Below, one piece after another: positions 1 through 6,471 of a DNA stretch of 31,107 nucleotides (position 1 is the first letter of the stretch; every line of letters begins with the position of its first letter). The DNA comes from CAYFNK01 sp964393215 (GTDB lineage: Archaea > Nanobdellota > Nanobdellia > SCGC-AAA011-G17 > PNOQ01): assembly GCA_964393215.1 (NCBI GenBank), contig CAYMSW010000006.1, positions 1-31,107 of the forward strand, given 5' to 3'. The notes under the pieces were generated by a model that ran no database searches, was not told where the DNA came from, and saw only the letters and a program-made list of their open reading frames with translations. The translations under genes were made by a program, and so were the position numbers.

Positions 1-189
1 TGCTTTGCGATAAAGATTCCTTCTGAATCCAGATTCAGTGTTGTAATGGTTCGATAAAAAAAGAAATCCAATTCTATTTAAAATTGAAGGGTTTATTTCC
101 GGAGAATAGTATGCCAAAGGTCCTTTTAAGCGTCCTTCTTTTTTAAATTTTGAAAGTTCTGCGTCTGTCAGCTCTAATAGATTATCCAT
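1..189 (-). CDS. Hypothetical protein, N-terminal part only
   Basis: An open frame starts with ATG at 189 on the minus strand and runs off the left edge of the window, giving the first 63 residues. The protein begins MDNLLELTDAELSKF and continues with a basic stretch and a Pro/Tyr-rich segment. I recognise no domain. A TATA-like element at about 212-222 lies 24-33 nt before the start, as for other genes here, which supports the start and suggests a leaderless transcript. No function can be assigned. Confidence 0.5.
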   Translation of the reverse strand, partial: MDNLLELTDAELSKFKKEGRLKGPLAYYSPEINPSILNRIGFLFLSNHYNTESGFRRNLYRKA

Positions 190-211
190 AAAGGAATGGT
201 ATGTGAATTAA

Positions 212-222
212 AACTTATAAGC
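212..222 (-). promoter_or_regulatory. TATA box for the partial gene at 1-189
   Basis: The minus strand reads GCTTATAAGTT here, centred about 28 nt before the ATG at 189. It contains the 8-bp palindrome CTTATAAG. Confidence 0.4.
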
Positions 223-226
223 TTTT

Positions 227-499
227 TTACAAACCAAATGTCTTTTCGAATTCTTTCATTTCTCTAATCTTTTGTGAGAAAACGTATCCTTTTTCTGTTA
301 GAACTATAAATTTAGATTTTTTTTCCTCTATTTTTTTTATTAATTGTTTTTCCATTAGTTCCTCTAAGTAAGCGTTCATTTGTATGTGAGATAAGTTTGC
401 CTTGTACATTAAATGTGTGGGCTTTATTCTCCCATTTTTTAATTGAATGGACATAATCATATCGTGAATTATGTCTGTTCTACTTCTTTTTCTTTCCAT
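227..499 (-). CDS. Small winged-helix DNA-binding protein
   Basis: The 90-aa protein has the layout of an archaeal winged helix-turn-helix (HTH_45-like). Residues 5-20 look like helix 1 (RTDIIHDMIMSIQ), residues 26-50 like the HTH (THLMYKANLSHIQMNAYLEELM), and residues 52-75 like the wing (KQLIKKIEEKKSKFIVLTEKG), followed by a basic helix. The beta-strand ending in LTEKG is typical of the family. It is the second gene of a two-gene operon: its start lies 20 nt inside the upstream membrane-protein gene. Archaea often pair such a regulator with a membrane protein, and it may control its own operon; that is inference. The fold is fairly certain; the target is unknown. Confidence 0.7.
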   Translation of the reverse strand: MERKRSRTDIIHDMIMSIQLKNGRIKPTHLMYKANLSHIQMNAYLEELMEKQLIKKIEEKKSKFIVLTEKGYVFSQKIREMKEFEKTFGL

Positions 500-1178
500 G
501 ATTAACGACCACTGTTAGAGTTAGTAATAATATTGAAAATCCTAGTAATTGTACTATTTCTGCAATTATGAAAAACATTGGATTAACTGTTAGGAACATG
601 AAGAAGATGTGGCTTATTGCTATTATTGTGAATGCGTAGAAAAGCATCTTTGTATTTCTGTTTTTTGTTTCAAAGTATTTTTTTAGGTATATGAGGGAAA
701 TGAATCCAGTTAGGAATAAAGCTGTTAGATGGAATGTCTGGAAGTTTATATTGCTTAAATATGTTGAGAGTAATATTAAGTATGATACTAGGAAAATGTT
801 TGCTTTTGAGCGATCCTTTTGATATATACCATATAAGAAGTAAAGTCCTAAAAGATGCAATAATGCAAACGCTGAGTATGTTAACACTGAAAAGATGTTG
901 AAACTTCTTACTACTTCTAATGTTGAAACCACTATTCCGTGTTGGATTTCTTTGCTTGTGTTGTAGTAGACTGTAAGATTTGTAAATAGTTTGAATAAGA
1001 ATGATAAGCAGATTAAGAAGAATGCTCCTGCCAAATGTAGATATGCTTTGTTGCTTCTGTTTAATTTGTAATATTTGTAACTATAATAACTAATTGTTAG
1101 CAGAACTATGAATGCTATTAAATCTATAATTATAGAAGGTAGATAGAACCACTCTGGTCCACTTGTGATTGGTATCAT
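480..1178 (-). CDS. Seven-TM membrane protein, function unknown
   Basis: The protein is 232 aa and mostly hydrophobic. I count seven membrane segments, at roughly residues 12-35, 47-68, 95-118, 127-145, 149-166, 179-200 and 203-226, ending in a short basic tail (NHGKKKK). No catalytic or transport motif is visible. It is the promoter-proximal gene of an operon whose second gene (227-499) is a winged-helix protein overlapping it by 20 nt, so the two are probably translationally coupled. A TATA-like box at 1203-1210 supports the start. It resembles the conserved archaeal 7-TM proteins paired with HTH regulators, but this rests on layout rather than a sequence match. Confidence 0.65.
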   Translation of the reverse strand: MIPITSGPEWFYLPSIIIDLIAFIVLLTISYYSYKYYKLNRSNKAYLHLAGAFFLICLSFLFKLFTNLTVYYNTSKEIQHGIVVSTLEVVRSFNIFSVLTYSAFALLHLLGLYFLYGIYQKDRSKANIFLVSYLILLSTYLSNINFQTFHLTALFLTGFISLIYLKKYFETKNRNTKMLFYAFTIIAISHIFFMFLTVNPMFFIIAEIVQLLGFSILLLTLTVVVNHGKKKK

Positions 1179-1202
1179 CTCGAAGTGGGAACTCGATTTT
1201 GG

Positions 1203-1210
1203 TTTAAAAG
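1203..1210 (-). promoter_or_regulatory. TATA box of the 7-TM/winged-helix operon
   Basis: The minus strand reads CTTTTAAA, 25-32 nt before the ATG at 1178, the normal spacing for an archaeal leaderless promoter. Confidence 0.45.
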
Positions 1211-1278
1211 ATTTGTGTAATTACTTACTTGTAACGCTTTTCATTGGTTATTAATAAAGGATTTTCCATAATTGTTTT

Positions 1279-1286
1279 GAGGTGAT
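1279..1286 (+). promoter_or_regulatory. Strong Shine-Dalgarno site of a small gene
   Basis: GAGGTGAT is a perfect 8-nt match to the archaeal anti-Shine-Dalgarno (16S 3' end, AUCACCUCC) and lies 5 nt before a GTG codon at 1292. It decides the start of the small gene that follows. A TATA-like TTATTAATAA lies at about 1248-1257. Confidence 0.5.
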
Positions 1287-1291
1287 TATTG

Positions 1292-1438
1292 GTGGCTCTC
1301 AAGCTTAGCAAATTATCATTTTTGAACGATGACGAGTTAGAATATTTGTATTATTTGAGAGATAAAATAGTGAACGGGCTGAAATGGAAGGCGAAAATTG
1401 CCGAATCCGTTAATTATAATAATCTGGAGCAACTGTAA
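1292..1438 (+). CDS. Small hypothetical protein (48 aa, GTG start)
   Basis: The frame starts with GTG, 5 nt after the perfect Shine-Dalgarno at 1279-1286. It encodes a 48-aa protein beginning MALKLSKLSFLNDDELEYLY and ending NYNNLEQL. It is Leu/Tyr/Lys rich and probably helical, with one Trp. It is followed 17 nt later by a second small gene with its own Shine-Dalgarno, so the two look co-transcribed. I recognise no family. Support comes from the ribosome-binding site and the tandem arrangement rather than homology. Confidence 0.45.
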   Translation: MALKLSKLSFLNDDELEYLYYLRDKIVNGLKWKAKIAESVNYNNLEQL

Positions 1439-1455
1439 ATAAAGGGGGTGTTAAT

Positions 1456-1593
1456 ATGTTTCCTACCGATGATATGATTTGGGAGGAAGATACCTTTGAG
1501 GATGAATTGAAGGATATAAAGAGAAGATTAAAAGATGACGAAATATCTGCGGCAGAAGAAGGTTTTTGGTTGGGTTATCTCGACGAAAGTTAA
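1456..1593 (+). CDS. Small acidic protein with DDEIS-EEGF-GY motif (45 aa)
   Basis: The ATG lies 5 nt after GGGGGTG (1444-1450), one mismatch from the ideal Shine-Dalgarno. The 45-aa product is very acidic (MFPTDDMIWEEDTFEDEL at the start) with a basic patch KRRLK in the middle. It ends in DDEISAAEEGFWLGYLDES. The same signature (DDEIS-x2-EEGF-x2-GY) closes the unrelated-locus small protein at 11503-11679, which supports both as real genes. It follows the 48-aa gene by 17 nt. Function is unknown; the conserved tail suggests a docking or interaction peptide, which is inference. Confidence 0.6.
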   Translation: MFPTDDMIWEEDTFEDELKDIKRRLKDDEISAAEEGFWLGYLDES

Positions 1594-1605
1594 CATTGAT
1601 TATTA

Positions 1606-1647
1606 AAATCTAATTGATGAGATTTAGATAGATTGTGTTATATCTAA
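1606..1647. terminator. Two overlapping small inverted repeats between convergent genes
   Basis: AAATCT (1606-1611) pairs with AGATTT (1620-1625), and TTAGATA (1624-1630) pairs with TATCTAA (1641-1647); the second spans the stop codon of the minus-strand gene. They lie between the 3' ends of two converging units and could act as a bidirectional terminator. Stems are only 6-7 bp and AT-rich, so this is weak. Confidence 0.25.
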
Positions 1648-1835
1648 GGAGCTCTTTCTTGTTCTTCTTGATCTTCTTTTGGAGGTTCTAAGCTTACACC
1701 CATGTCTTCTAAAGCTTTTTTATGAGCTTGTATTAACTGGTCTACTACAGACATTAGTTGCATAAGTCCTTCCCTCTCTTTGATTAAAGTCGCTAGAGAA
1801 CCTTTGTGATATCCAATTGTTTCGTCTTTTTCCAT
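1644..1835 (-). CDS. Conserved-looking 63-aa protein of unknown function
   Basis: The protein begins MEKDETIGYHKGSLATL and is mostly two amphipathic helices (about residues 12-25 and 25-48, GLMQLMSVVDQLIQAHKKALE), ending in an acidic, Pro-rich tail (PPKEDQEEQERAP). It has no membrane segment and no metal motif. Only 1 nt separates it from the upstream ribbon-helix-helix gene (1837-1974), so the two form an operon. The arrangement recalls a small regulator with a partner protein, but nothing identifies it as a toxin. Function is not assigned. Confidence 0.6.
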   Translation of the reverse strand: MEKDETIGYHKGSLATLIKEREGLMQLMSVVDQLIQAHKKALEDMGVSLEPPKEDQEEQERAP

Positions 1836-1836
1836 T

Positions 1837-1974
1837 TTATTTGTATTTAGTTATTTGTTTTAGAATTGCTTGTGTTATAAAATCTTCTTCATCTGTGAAA
1901 TGTTTTGTTGTTTTTATTATTGTTCTAATGTTGTCTATAAGTTGTTTTGGTAATTCTATTTTTTCTGTTTCCAT
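1837..1974 (-). CDS. Ribbon-helix-helix (CopG/Arc-type) protein, 45 aa
   Basis: The minus strand encodes METEKIELPKQLIDNIRT at the start and DEEDFITQAILKQITKYK at the end. This is the ribbon-helix-helix pattern: a beta-strand (KIELP), helix 1 (KQLIDNIRTIIKTT), a turn around residues 28-32, and helix 2 (DEEDFITQAILKQI). Such proteins dimerise and bind DNA through the paired strands. TATA-like CTTTATAAAC at 1998-2007 lies 24-33 nt upstream, and the downstream 63-aa gene begins 1 nt after the stop. It is probably an autoregulatory transcription factor. Confidence 0.65.
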   Translation of the reverse strand: METEKIELPKQLIDNIRTIIKTTKHFTDEEDFITQAILKQITKYK

Positions 1975-1997
1975 TTTTGATTGGTATTGGTTTGTTG

Positions 1998-2007
1998 TTT
2001 ATAAAGT
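1998..2007 (-). promoter_or_regulatory. TATA box of the RHH/63-aa operon
   Basis: The minus strand reads CTTTATAAAC, 24-33 nt before the ATG at 1974. It abuts the stop codon of the truncated dph2 at 2009-2011, so the two units are packed without spacer. Confidence 0.55.
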
Positions 2008-2008
2008 T

Positions 2009-2266
2009 TTAGTAAAAGGGCCATGTAGAGTGTCCAAATTGTATTAGAAGATCTACTTTCATTTCTTTTAATCCTAATGGTGTGTCGCAGGCTCCATAGC
2101 AGTCTCCTGCCCAGATAATTATTTCTGCTCCTGTTTTTTCTTTTAATTTATTTACTATGTTTGTAGCTTCTGGTTTTAGCCCATCAGGTAGTTGGACGCA
2201 GACTGTTTTAGCTTTGTTTTTCTTAATTTCTTTTGCTACTTTTTCTAGTTCTAGGTTGTAATTCAT
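2009..2266 (-). CDS. dph2: Dph2-like N-terminal fragment (diphthamide synthesis), truncated
   Basis: The 85-aa product matches only the first domain of archaeal Dph2, the radical-SAM-like Fe-S enzyme that moves the 3-amino-3-carboxypropyl group from S-adenosylmethionine to a histidine of elongation factor 2. Landmarks are VCVQLPDGLK (about residues 22-31), the first cluster cysteine in CYGACD (56-61) and LLIQFGHS (73-80). Full-length archaeal proteins are about 330-340 aa, so the middle and C-terminal domains, with the other two cluster cysteines, are absent. No continuation lies downstream in any frame; the next sequence is the promoter of an RHH gene. The start overlaps the pheT stop by 4 nt (ATGA), so it is still read in the pheST operon. 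It may be a decayed remnant or a retained small protein. Confidence 0.7.
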   Translation of the reverse strand: MNYNLELEKVAKEIKKNKAKTVCVQLPDGLKPEATNIVNKLKEKTGAEIIIWAGDCYGACDTPLGLKEMKVDLLIQFGHSTWPFY

Positions 2267-3867
2267 TTTTCTTCGTATAAATCTGTTAAATTTAGTTCGA
2301 AACCAACACAGGGCATTTCTAGTTCGAAATTGTTTAATACTTCTGGTGATAATTCTCCAATGTAAGCTATTCCTTTATCTTTTACATAAACTCTTGCTAC
2401 TCTGCCATCAATAAATGAGTCGTGTTCTGTTTCTTTTATTTCGTATTTTATTCCTAATTGATCTAATAATGATTCTAAAATTTGTCTTGCTTCTGTGTAG
2501 TTTGCTTCTTTGTGTGAGAGTAGTACAGAAACTCTTGATTTTTCATCTGGTGTGAAAACTGTTCCTACTTCAAATATTTTTTGTGGGTATTCATATTGTC
2601 TGTTGTTTTTTAGAACCTCTAATGAAGAAGGTATCATCCAAGCTCTTAGAGCGTTGTAATCTTCGTTTAGTGCGTTTGCTATTTTTACTAGTTTTAATTC
2701 TGCTTTCATATTTTTGTTTTGAACTTTTTCACTTGTTAGATTGTAAGTATTTGTTTCTATTAATCCAAAACCTGTTAGAATGTTTGCTATTTTGTTCTTG
2801 AACTTTTCAAATTCGTTTTCTTCTGCTATTGTTGAGACGTTTGGTATTTCTGCTTCGAAGTTTTCATATCCATATGCAATTGCTATTTCTTCTGCAATGT
2901 CTATTTCATGAAGAATGTCTGTCCTGTAAGCTGGAATCATAACGTAAGGTTTTTTGTAATCTAGGCCCATCTTTTGTAGTAAATCGTAAATGTTCTTTTC
3001 TGTTAACTTTAGACCTAGTCTTTTGCTTAGATATGCTGGACTAATTTTGATTTTATTTGGCTCTAAGTTAGGGTAGCTTTTGTTTCCTATTTTTATTGGG
3101 TAAATCTTTCCGCCTCTGTCTGCTAGGCTTGTAACTATAATATTTAGTGCCTGTTCAATTGCGTTTTGATCTGTACCAGTAACATCTATGAATAGGTTCT
3201 TTGTTTTTTCAGTTACTTTTGTTTCTTCTGAATTGATTACTGGTGGCATAGATAGAACTTGATTATCTGCGTCAATCCAGATTGGATATTCATCAAATTC
3301 TTCTAGTAAATGTTTAAACATTATTCCTTTTGGATGCTTTTCTAATATTTCTAGCAAAGTGTGCTCTTCATTTGTTTCTAAAGGTACGAATTTGAAATCT
3401 TTTGGTTTTGTTGTGTATGTTAATGGGAATTTTATTGTATCTAAATCGTAAACACCTATTGAAACTTTTTTTCTGTTTCTTCCGTGTGTTGCGTGGAGTT
3501 TTTCTTGAACCTGCATTAATGATTTTATTGTTGGGTCGTCTAACTTTACGTTTTTTACAACTGCGTCAACCGCGAAAGGCCTTACGTTTTCTACTTTTTT
3601 ATCTATAATTGCCTCGTAGTTTGATTGTTCTAGCTTGTATTTTCTTAATCCTTTTTTAGTTCCTGTAAATGATGCTAATGCCTTTGCGAAACCTTCTGAA
3701 GAAAGCATATCTGGCCTGTTTGGGAAAATTTCTACAGTTATTTCTTCGTCTGTAACTTCTTCCAAGTCTGTTCCAAGCATAGAAATTCTATCCTTTAGTT
3801 CCTCATCCGGAAGTTTCTTTCCCATAAGATCAAATAGATCTTTTTTGTCTATTGTTATTGTTGGCAT
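2263..3867 (-). CDS. pheT: Phenylalanyl-tRNA synthetase beta subunit
   Basis: PheT forms the alpha2-beta2 enzyme with PheS and charges tRNA-Phe in the cytoplasm; the beta chain carries the editing site and binds tRNA. At 534 aa it is of normal archaeal length. The N-terminus (ITIDKKDLFDLMGKKL; FPNRPDMLSSEGFAKA at about 48-63) is the typical archaeal beta-subunit opening. The B3/B4 editing region lies at about 85-260 and the B5 domain near 275-340 (SPAYLSKRLGLKLTEKNI). The catalytic-like core follows, with DIAEEIAIAYGYENFE and GFGLIETNTYNLTS. The gene lies 1 nt after a lipoprotein gene and overlaps the dph2 fragment by 4 nt, within one operon started by pheS. Confidence 0.97.
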   Translation of the reverse strand: MPTITIDKKDLFDLMGKKLPDEELKDRISMLGTDLEEVTDEEITVEIFPNRPDMLSSEGFAKALASFTGTKKGLRKYKLEQSNYEAIIDKKVENVRPFAVDAVVKNVKLDDPTIKSLMQVQEKLHATHGRNRKKVSIGVYDLDTIKFPLTYTTKPKDFKFVPLETNEEHTLLEILEKHPKGIMFKHLLEEFDEYPIWIDADNQVLSMPPVINSEETKVTEKTKNLFIDVTGTDQNAIEQALNIIVTSLADRGGKIYPIKIGNKSYPNLEPNKIKISPAYLSKRLGLKLTEKNIYDLLQKMGLDYKKPYVMIPAYRTDILHEIDIAEEIAIAYGYENFEAEIPNVSTIAEENEFEKFKNKIANILTGFGLIETNTYNLTSEKVQNKNMKAELKLVKIANALNEDYNALRAWMIPSSLEVLKNNRQYEYPQKIFEVGTVFTPDEKSRVSVLLSHKEANYTEARQILESLLDQLGIKYEIKETEHDSFIDGRVARVYVKDKGIAYIGELSPEVLNNFELEMPCVGFELNLTDLYEEK

Positions 3868-3868
3868 T

Positions 3869-4138
3869 TTAGTTCCATTGACATTGATTATTTACGCAAC
3901 CACATTCTAAATCGTAGTCTAAATGATTGTAACATTCTTCCCATTCACATGTTGTTGTTATTGGCTCTTGAAATTGACTTTGGCATACTTGTAATGAGCA
4001 ACCTGCTCTTGAGCAATCTTGGTTTTCGTTGCAAAATCCTTCTGTTGAGCTTCCGCAGAACGGTTCTTGTTCTTCTGGGATAACTGTACATGCTGATACT
4101 AGGAGTAGTGTTGCGATTAGTATTATTTTCATATCCAT
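3869..4138 (-). CDS. Eight-cysteine-cluster-type lipoprotein inside the pheST operon
   Basis: The 89-aa protein has a signal peptide (MKIILIATLLLVSAC) with lipobox LVSAC at residues 13-17, so it should be lipid-anchored outside the cell. The mature part has ten cysteines, with FCGSSTEGFC, QDCSRAGCSLQVC, TTTCEWEECYNH and ECGCVNNQCQW. This matches, from memory, the eight-cysteine-cluster domain family of small archaeal and bacterial secreted proteins, whose function is not known. Two starts are possible: ATG at 4138, or ATG at 4132, which overlaps the pheS TGA as ATGA and gives a cleaner signal peptide. It sits between pheS and pheT with 1 nt before pheT, an odd place for an exported protein. 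Confidence 0.8.
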   Translation of the reverse strand: MDMKIILIATLLLVSACTVIPEEQEPFCGSSTEGFCNENQDCSRAGCSLQVCQSQFQEPITTTCEWEECYNHLDYDLECGCVNNQCQWN

Positions 4139-5629
4139 GTTTTCATCTCCTTTAATTGTTTTAGATCATTTTTGTATAAATCTCTAATATCTTTTAATTC
4201 GTTGTACATCATAACTATTCTATCAAATCCTGGACCCCATGCTAAAACTGGAATGTCTTTTCCAAGTAAAGGTTTAACTACTTCTGGTCTGAAGATTCCT
4301 GCTCCTCCTAGTTCTATCCAAGTCTTTTTTTCTGGAATGTAAACATCAATTTCTAAAGATGGTTCTGTATATGGGAAGTATGCTGGTCTAAATCTGACTT
4401 TTTCGTATCCCATTTTCTGGAAAAATTGTTTTAGGTAGCCTAGTAAATGTTTGAAGTTTGCATTTGGATCTATAACTATTCCTTCTGTTTGATTGAATTC
4501 AAATAAGTGTGACCAATCTAATGCTTCATTTCTGTAATTTCTTCCTATTGCGAAGTATTTTTTTGGTAAGTCTTTTTCTTCTAACTTTGAAATTGTTTTT
4601 GCTGAAAGTACAGTTGTGTGTGTTCTAAGTACTAGTTTCTTTGCTTCGTCTTCTGACCATTTGTATTTCCAGGACTTTTCGTGTTGTTGTTTTACCTTGT
4701 CTTTGTATTTTGATGGCAATCCTCCAGTTCCTTTTACGAAGAATGTATNNNNNNNNNNTAACATAAAATGTGTCTTGAAGATCTCTTACTGGATGGTCTT
4801 GTGCTGTGAATAATGCGTCGAAGTTCCAGAAGCTTGTATTGATTATGTTCCCAGTCATTTCTTCAAAACCCATGTCTAACCAAATTTGTTTGGCTTGTTC
4901 TATAGATTCATTTACGAAGTGTCTTTTTCCAGGGTAGATTTTTGGAACATTTATTTCTACGTCGTATCTTCTGAACTTTTTATTTCTCCAAGTTTGATTT
5001 TTTAGCATACCTGAAGTTAAGTTTTCCACTAGATCTTGATTTATTTTTGTTTTTAGTAAGTCTCTTCCTAAATCTGTTAATTTTGTTGTTAGAAGTTTTT
5101 TTGTTTCTGTTTTAATTAATCCTTTTCTTTTGTTAAGTTCATTGATTATTTCTTTGTGTTTTTTCTTTATTTGATCTTTTTCTAAAGGTAATTGTATTAG
5201 GAAGTCTTCTTCTGGGAATTTTATTTTCTCTTTTGTTGGTATTATTTTACCTTTTAGTCCGAAATCAATTGCTTTTTTTCTTTTGAGAAGTCCTAATGAG
5301 ACGTTTAACTCTTCTTTTGTTAGTTTAGCTTTTTCTTTTATTTCGTTTAGAGTTAAAGGTTCAGTTAATGCTTCTAAGAATCTTCTTTCGGGTAGGCCCG
5401 TTTCTAAATATTCTTTGCCGTTTTCTGCTAGCTCAACTATTTCTGATTCTGATTTTTCTATTTTTACTAACTTTTTGTTTTCTAACCATTGAAGCGCTCT
5501 TGTTACTTCAATTTCTTTGAGCTCTGTTGCTTTTTGAATATCTTTTAATGAGTTCTTCTTCTTTAGAACTGGCAATACTTTCCTTTCTAGAGGAGTTAAC
5601 TTTTCTGCTAGTATTTCTAGATTGGCCAT
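4129..5629 (-). CDS. pheS: Phenylalanyl-tRNA synthetase alpha subunit (interrupted by N gap)
   Basis: PheS is the catalytic subunit for activating Phe and charging tRNA-Phe. The N-terminal third contains winged-helix-like segments (LTPLERKVLPVLKKKNSL at about 11-28). The class II core follows: HFVNESIEQAKQIWLDMGFE (the 236-255 region), WNFDALFTAQDHPVRD, then after the gap LRTHTTVLSAK, FAIGRNYRNEALDWSHLFEF and the motif 3 region ELGGAGIFRPEV to AWGPGFDRIVMM. Ten Ns at 4749-4758 break the frame. The left side ends in DTFYV and the right side resumes in (D)TFFVKGTG, so the two flanks repeat the same residues. Merging them gives about 491 aa, the usual archaeal length, so I treat this as one intact gene. 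A TATA box lies at 5651-5662. It is the first gene of the pheS-lipoprotein-pheT-dph2 operon. Confidence 0.95.
4749..4758. other. Assembly gap (10 N) inside pheS
   Basis: Ten unknown bases join two contigs. Both flanks encode the same five residues (Asp-Thr-Phe-Tyr/Phe-Val), so the true gap is probably negative: the contig ends overlap by about 15 nt but differ at several bases. No gene content appears to be missing. Confidence 0.9.
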
Positions 5630-5650
5630 AGATATGTGATTGCTCAGAAT

Positions 5651-5662
5651 AATTTAAAAGTT
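5651..5662 (-). promoter_or_regulatory. TATA box of the pheS operon
   Basis: The minus strand reads AACTTTTAAATT, 22-33 nt before the pheS ATG at 5629. Only 39 nt separate pheS from the ferredoxin stop, so this short spacer holds the whole promoter. Confidence 0.5.
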
Positions 5663-5668
5663 TTGGGG

Positions 5669-5908
5669 TTATTCTATTTTCTCTATTTTTATCGCAAATA
5701 CAGGGCAAACTGATTCTGCCTCTTTGTTAATGTTTAGGTCTTTTTCGTCAATTATTAATTCCCATTTCTTTGTTTTTTCGTTGTAAGTTCCACCAACTAG
5801 GTCTACTTTACCATCATCTGCTAATTTCCAGAATTCTGGGGCAACAACATTACAGGAGAAAATGCTAACGCATTCTTCCCTATCAAAGATTACTTTGTAT
5901 TTTGCCAT
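5669..5908 (-). CDS. Single-cluster ferredoxin with three cysteines, probably [3Fe-4S]
   Basis: The 79-aa protein has the fold pattern of small archaeal monocluster ferredoxins: KYKVIFDREECV, then APEFWKLADDGKVDLVGG and the C-terminal CPVFAIKIEKIE. Visible ligands are Cys13, Cys19 and Cys68. The position two residues after the spacer, normally Cys or Asp (C-x2-C/D-x2-C), is Ile16, and the fourth cysteine of the usual C-x3-C-P is Ala23. Three cysteines suggest a [3Fe-4S] cluster, which is inference. The ATG overlaps the stop of the upstream VIT-family transporter by one base (TAATG), so the two are co-translated. Its role is presumably electron transfer or iron handling, with partner unknown. 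Confidence 0.85.
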   Translation of the reverse strand: MAKYKVIFDREECVSIFSCNVVAPEFWKLADDGKVDLVGGTYNEKTKKWELIIDEKDLNINKEAESVCPVFAIKIEKIE

Positions 5909-6393
5909 TATACTCCGATGTTTAAGAAATTCCTTATTAAAATTCCTATAGTGAAGGATATAGCTGCTATTCCCATGCTAATGAACAACATTTCAAAGAA
6001 TCTTCTTGTAAATGGTTGCTGTTTATATTTGTGTAAGTACAATGTGAAAACGAAGATAAGTATTGTTGCGTTGATTAATGTAAATATTAGTGCGTTAAAG
6101 TAATTGGTTATTATGAAGAATGGAAATACTAGAACTAAAATTGCTATGAAGTATGCTATTCCTGTGTGAATTGAGTGTTTTGTGAAGTCTTTTTCTCCCT
6201 CTATTTTTCTTGCTAAATATTCTGAGGCCGCCATAGAAAGAGCTGCTGAAACACCAGTAATTAATGCTGCTATGCCCACAATGCCTGTGTTTCTGAATGC
6301 TAATGTTAAACCTGCAATTACTCCTGTTATCTCTATAATTGCATCATTTAATCCTAGAACCATGGATCCTGCGTAGTGACCTCTTTTTTTCAT
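5908..6393 (-). CDS. VIT1/CCC1-family iron/manganese transporter
   Basis: The 161-aa protein shows the hallmarks of the VIT1/CCC1 family, which exports Fe2+ or Mn2+ from the cytosol: an N-terminal GLNDAIIEITGVIAGL (about 14-29) where family members carry G-x-x-D, then SAALSMAASEYLARK (about 49-63). I see five membrane helices at about 17-35, 39-60, 75-96, 100-120 and 134-157, the family number. The long metal-binding loop between helices 2 and 3 is short here (KIEGEKDFTKH). A TATA-like box lies at 6412-6425, and the stop overlaps the ferredoxin start. The pairing suggests a role in iron balance. The metal itself cannot be read from sequence. Confidence 0.85.
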   Translation of the reverse strand: MKKRGHYAGSMVLGLNDAIIEITGVIAGLTLAFRNTGIVGIAALITGVSAALSMAASEYLARKIEGEKDFTKHSIHTGIAYFIAILVLVFPFFIITNYFNALIFTLINATILIFVFTLYLHKYKQQPFTRRFFEMLFISMGIAAISFTIGILIRNFLNIGV

Positions 6394-6411
6394 TGGTTTA
6401 TTTTTGATTTT

Positions 6412-6425
6412 AATTTTTTTAAGTG
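6412..6425 (-). promoter_or_regulatory. TATA box of the transporter/ferredoxin operon
   Basis: The minus strand reads ACTTAAAAAAATTA, 19-32 nt before the ATG at 6393. Confidence 0.4.
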
Positions 6426-6441
6426 TTTTGTATATGGATAA

Positions 6442-6452
6442 TTATTTAAATT
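6442..6452 (+). promoter_or_regulatory. TATA box of enolase
   Basis: TTATTTAAATT lies 20-30 nt before the ATG at 6472, implying a nearly leaderless transcript. Confidence 0.55.
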
Positions 6453-6471
6453 CGTAGAGAGTGTTTTTGTT

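Noticed and set aside
1644..1974. The RHH and 63-aa pair as a toxin-antitoxin module
   Set aside because: The 63-aa protein shows no toxin fold or catalytic residues, and toxins are usually larger; only the layout is similar.
4129..5629. pheS as two broken genes
   Set aside because: The frame break coincides with the N run, and both flanks encode the same residues, so it is an assembly artefact rather than a mutation.
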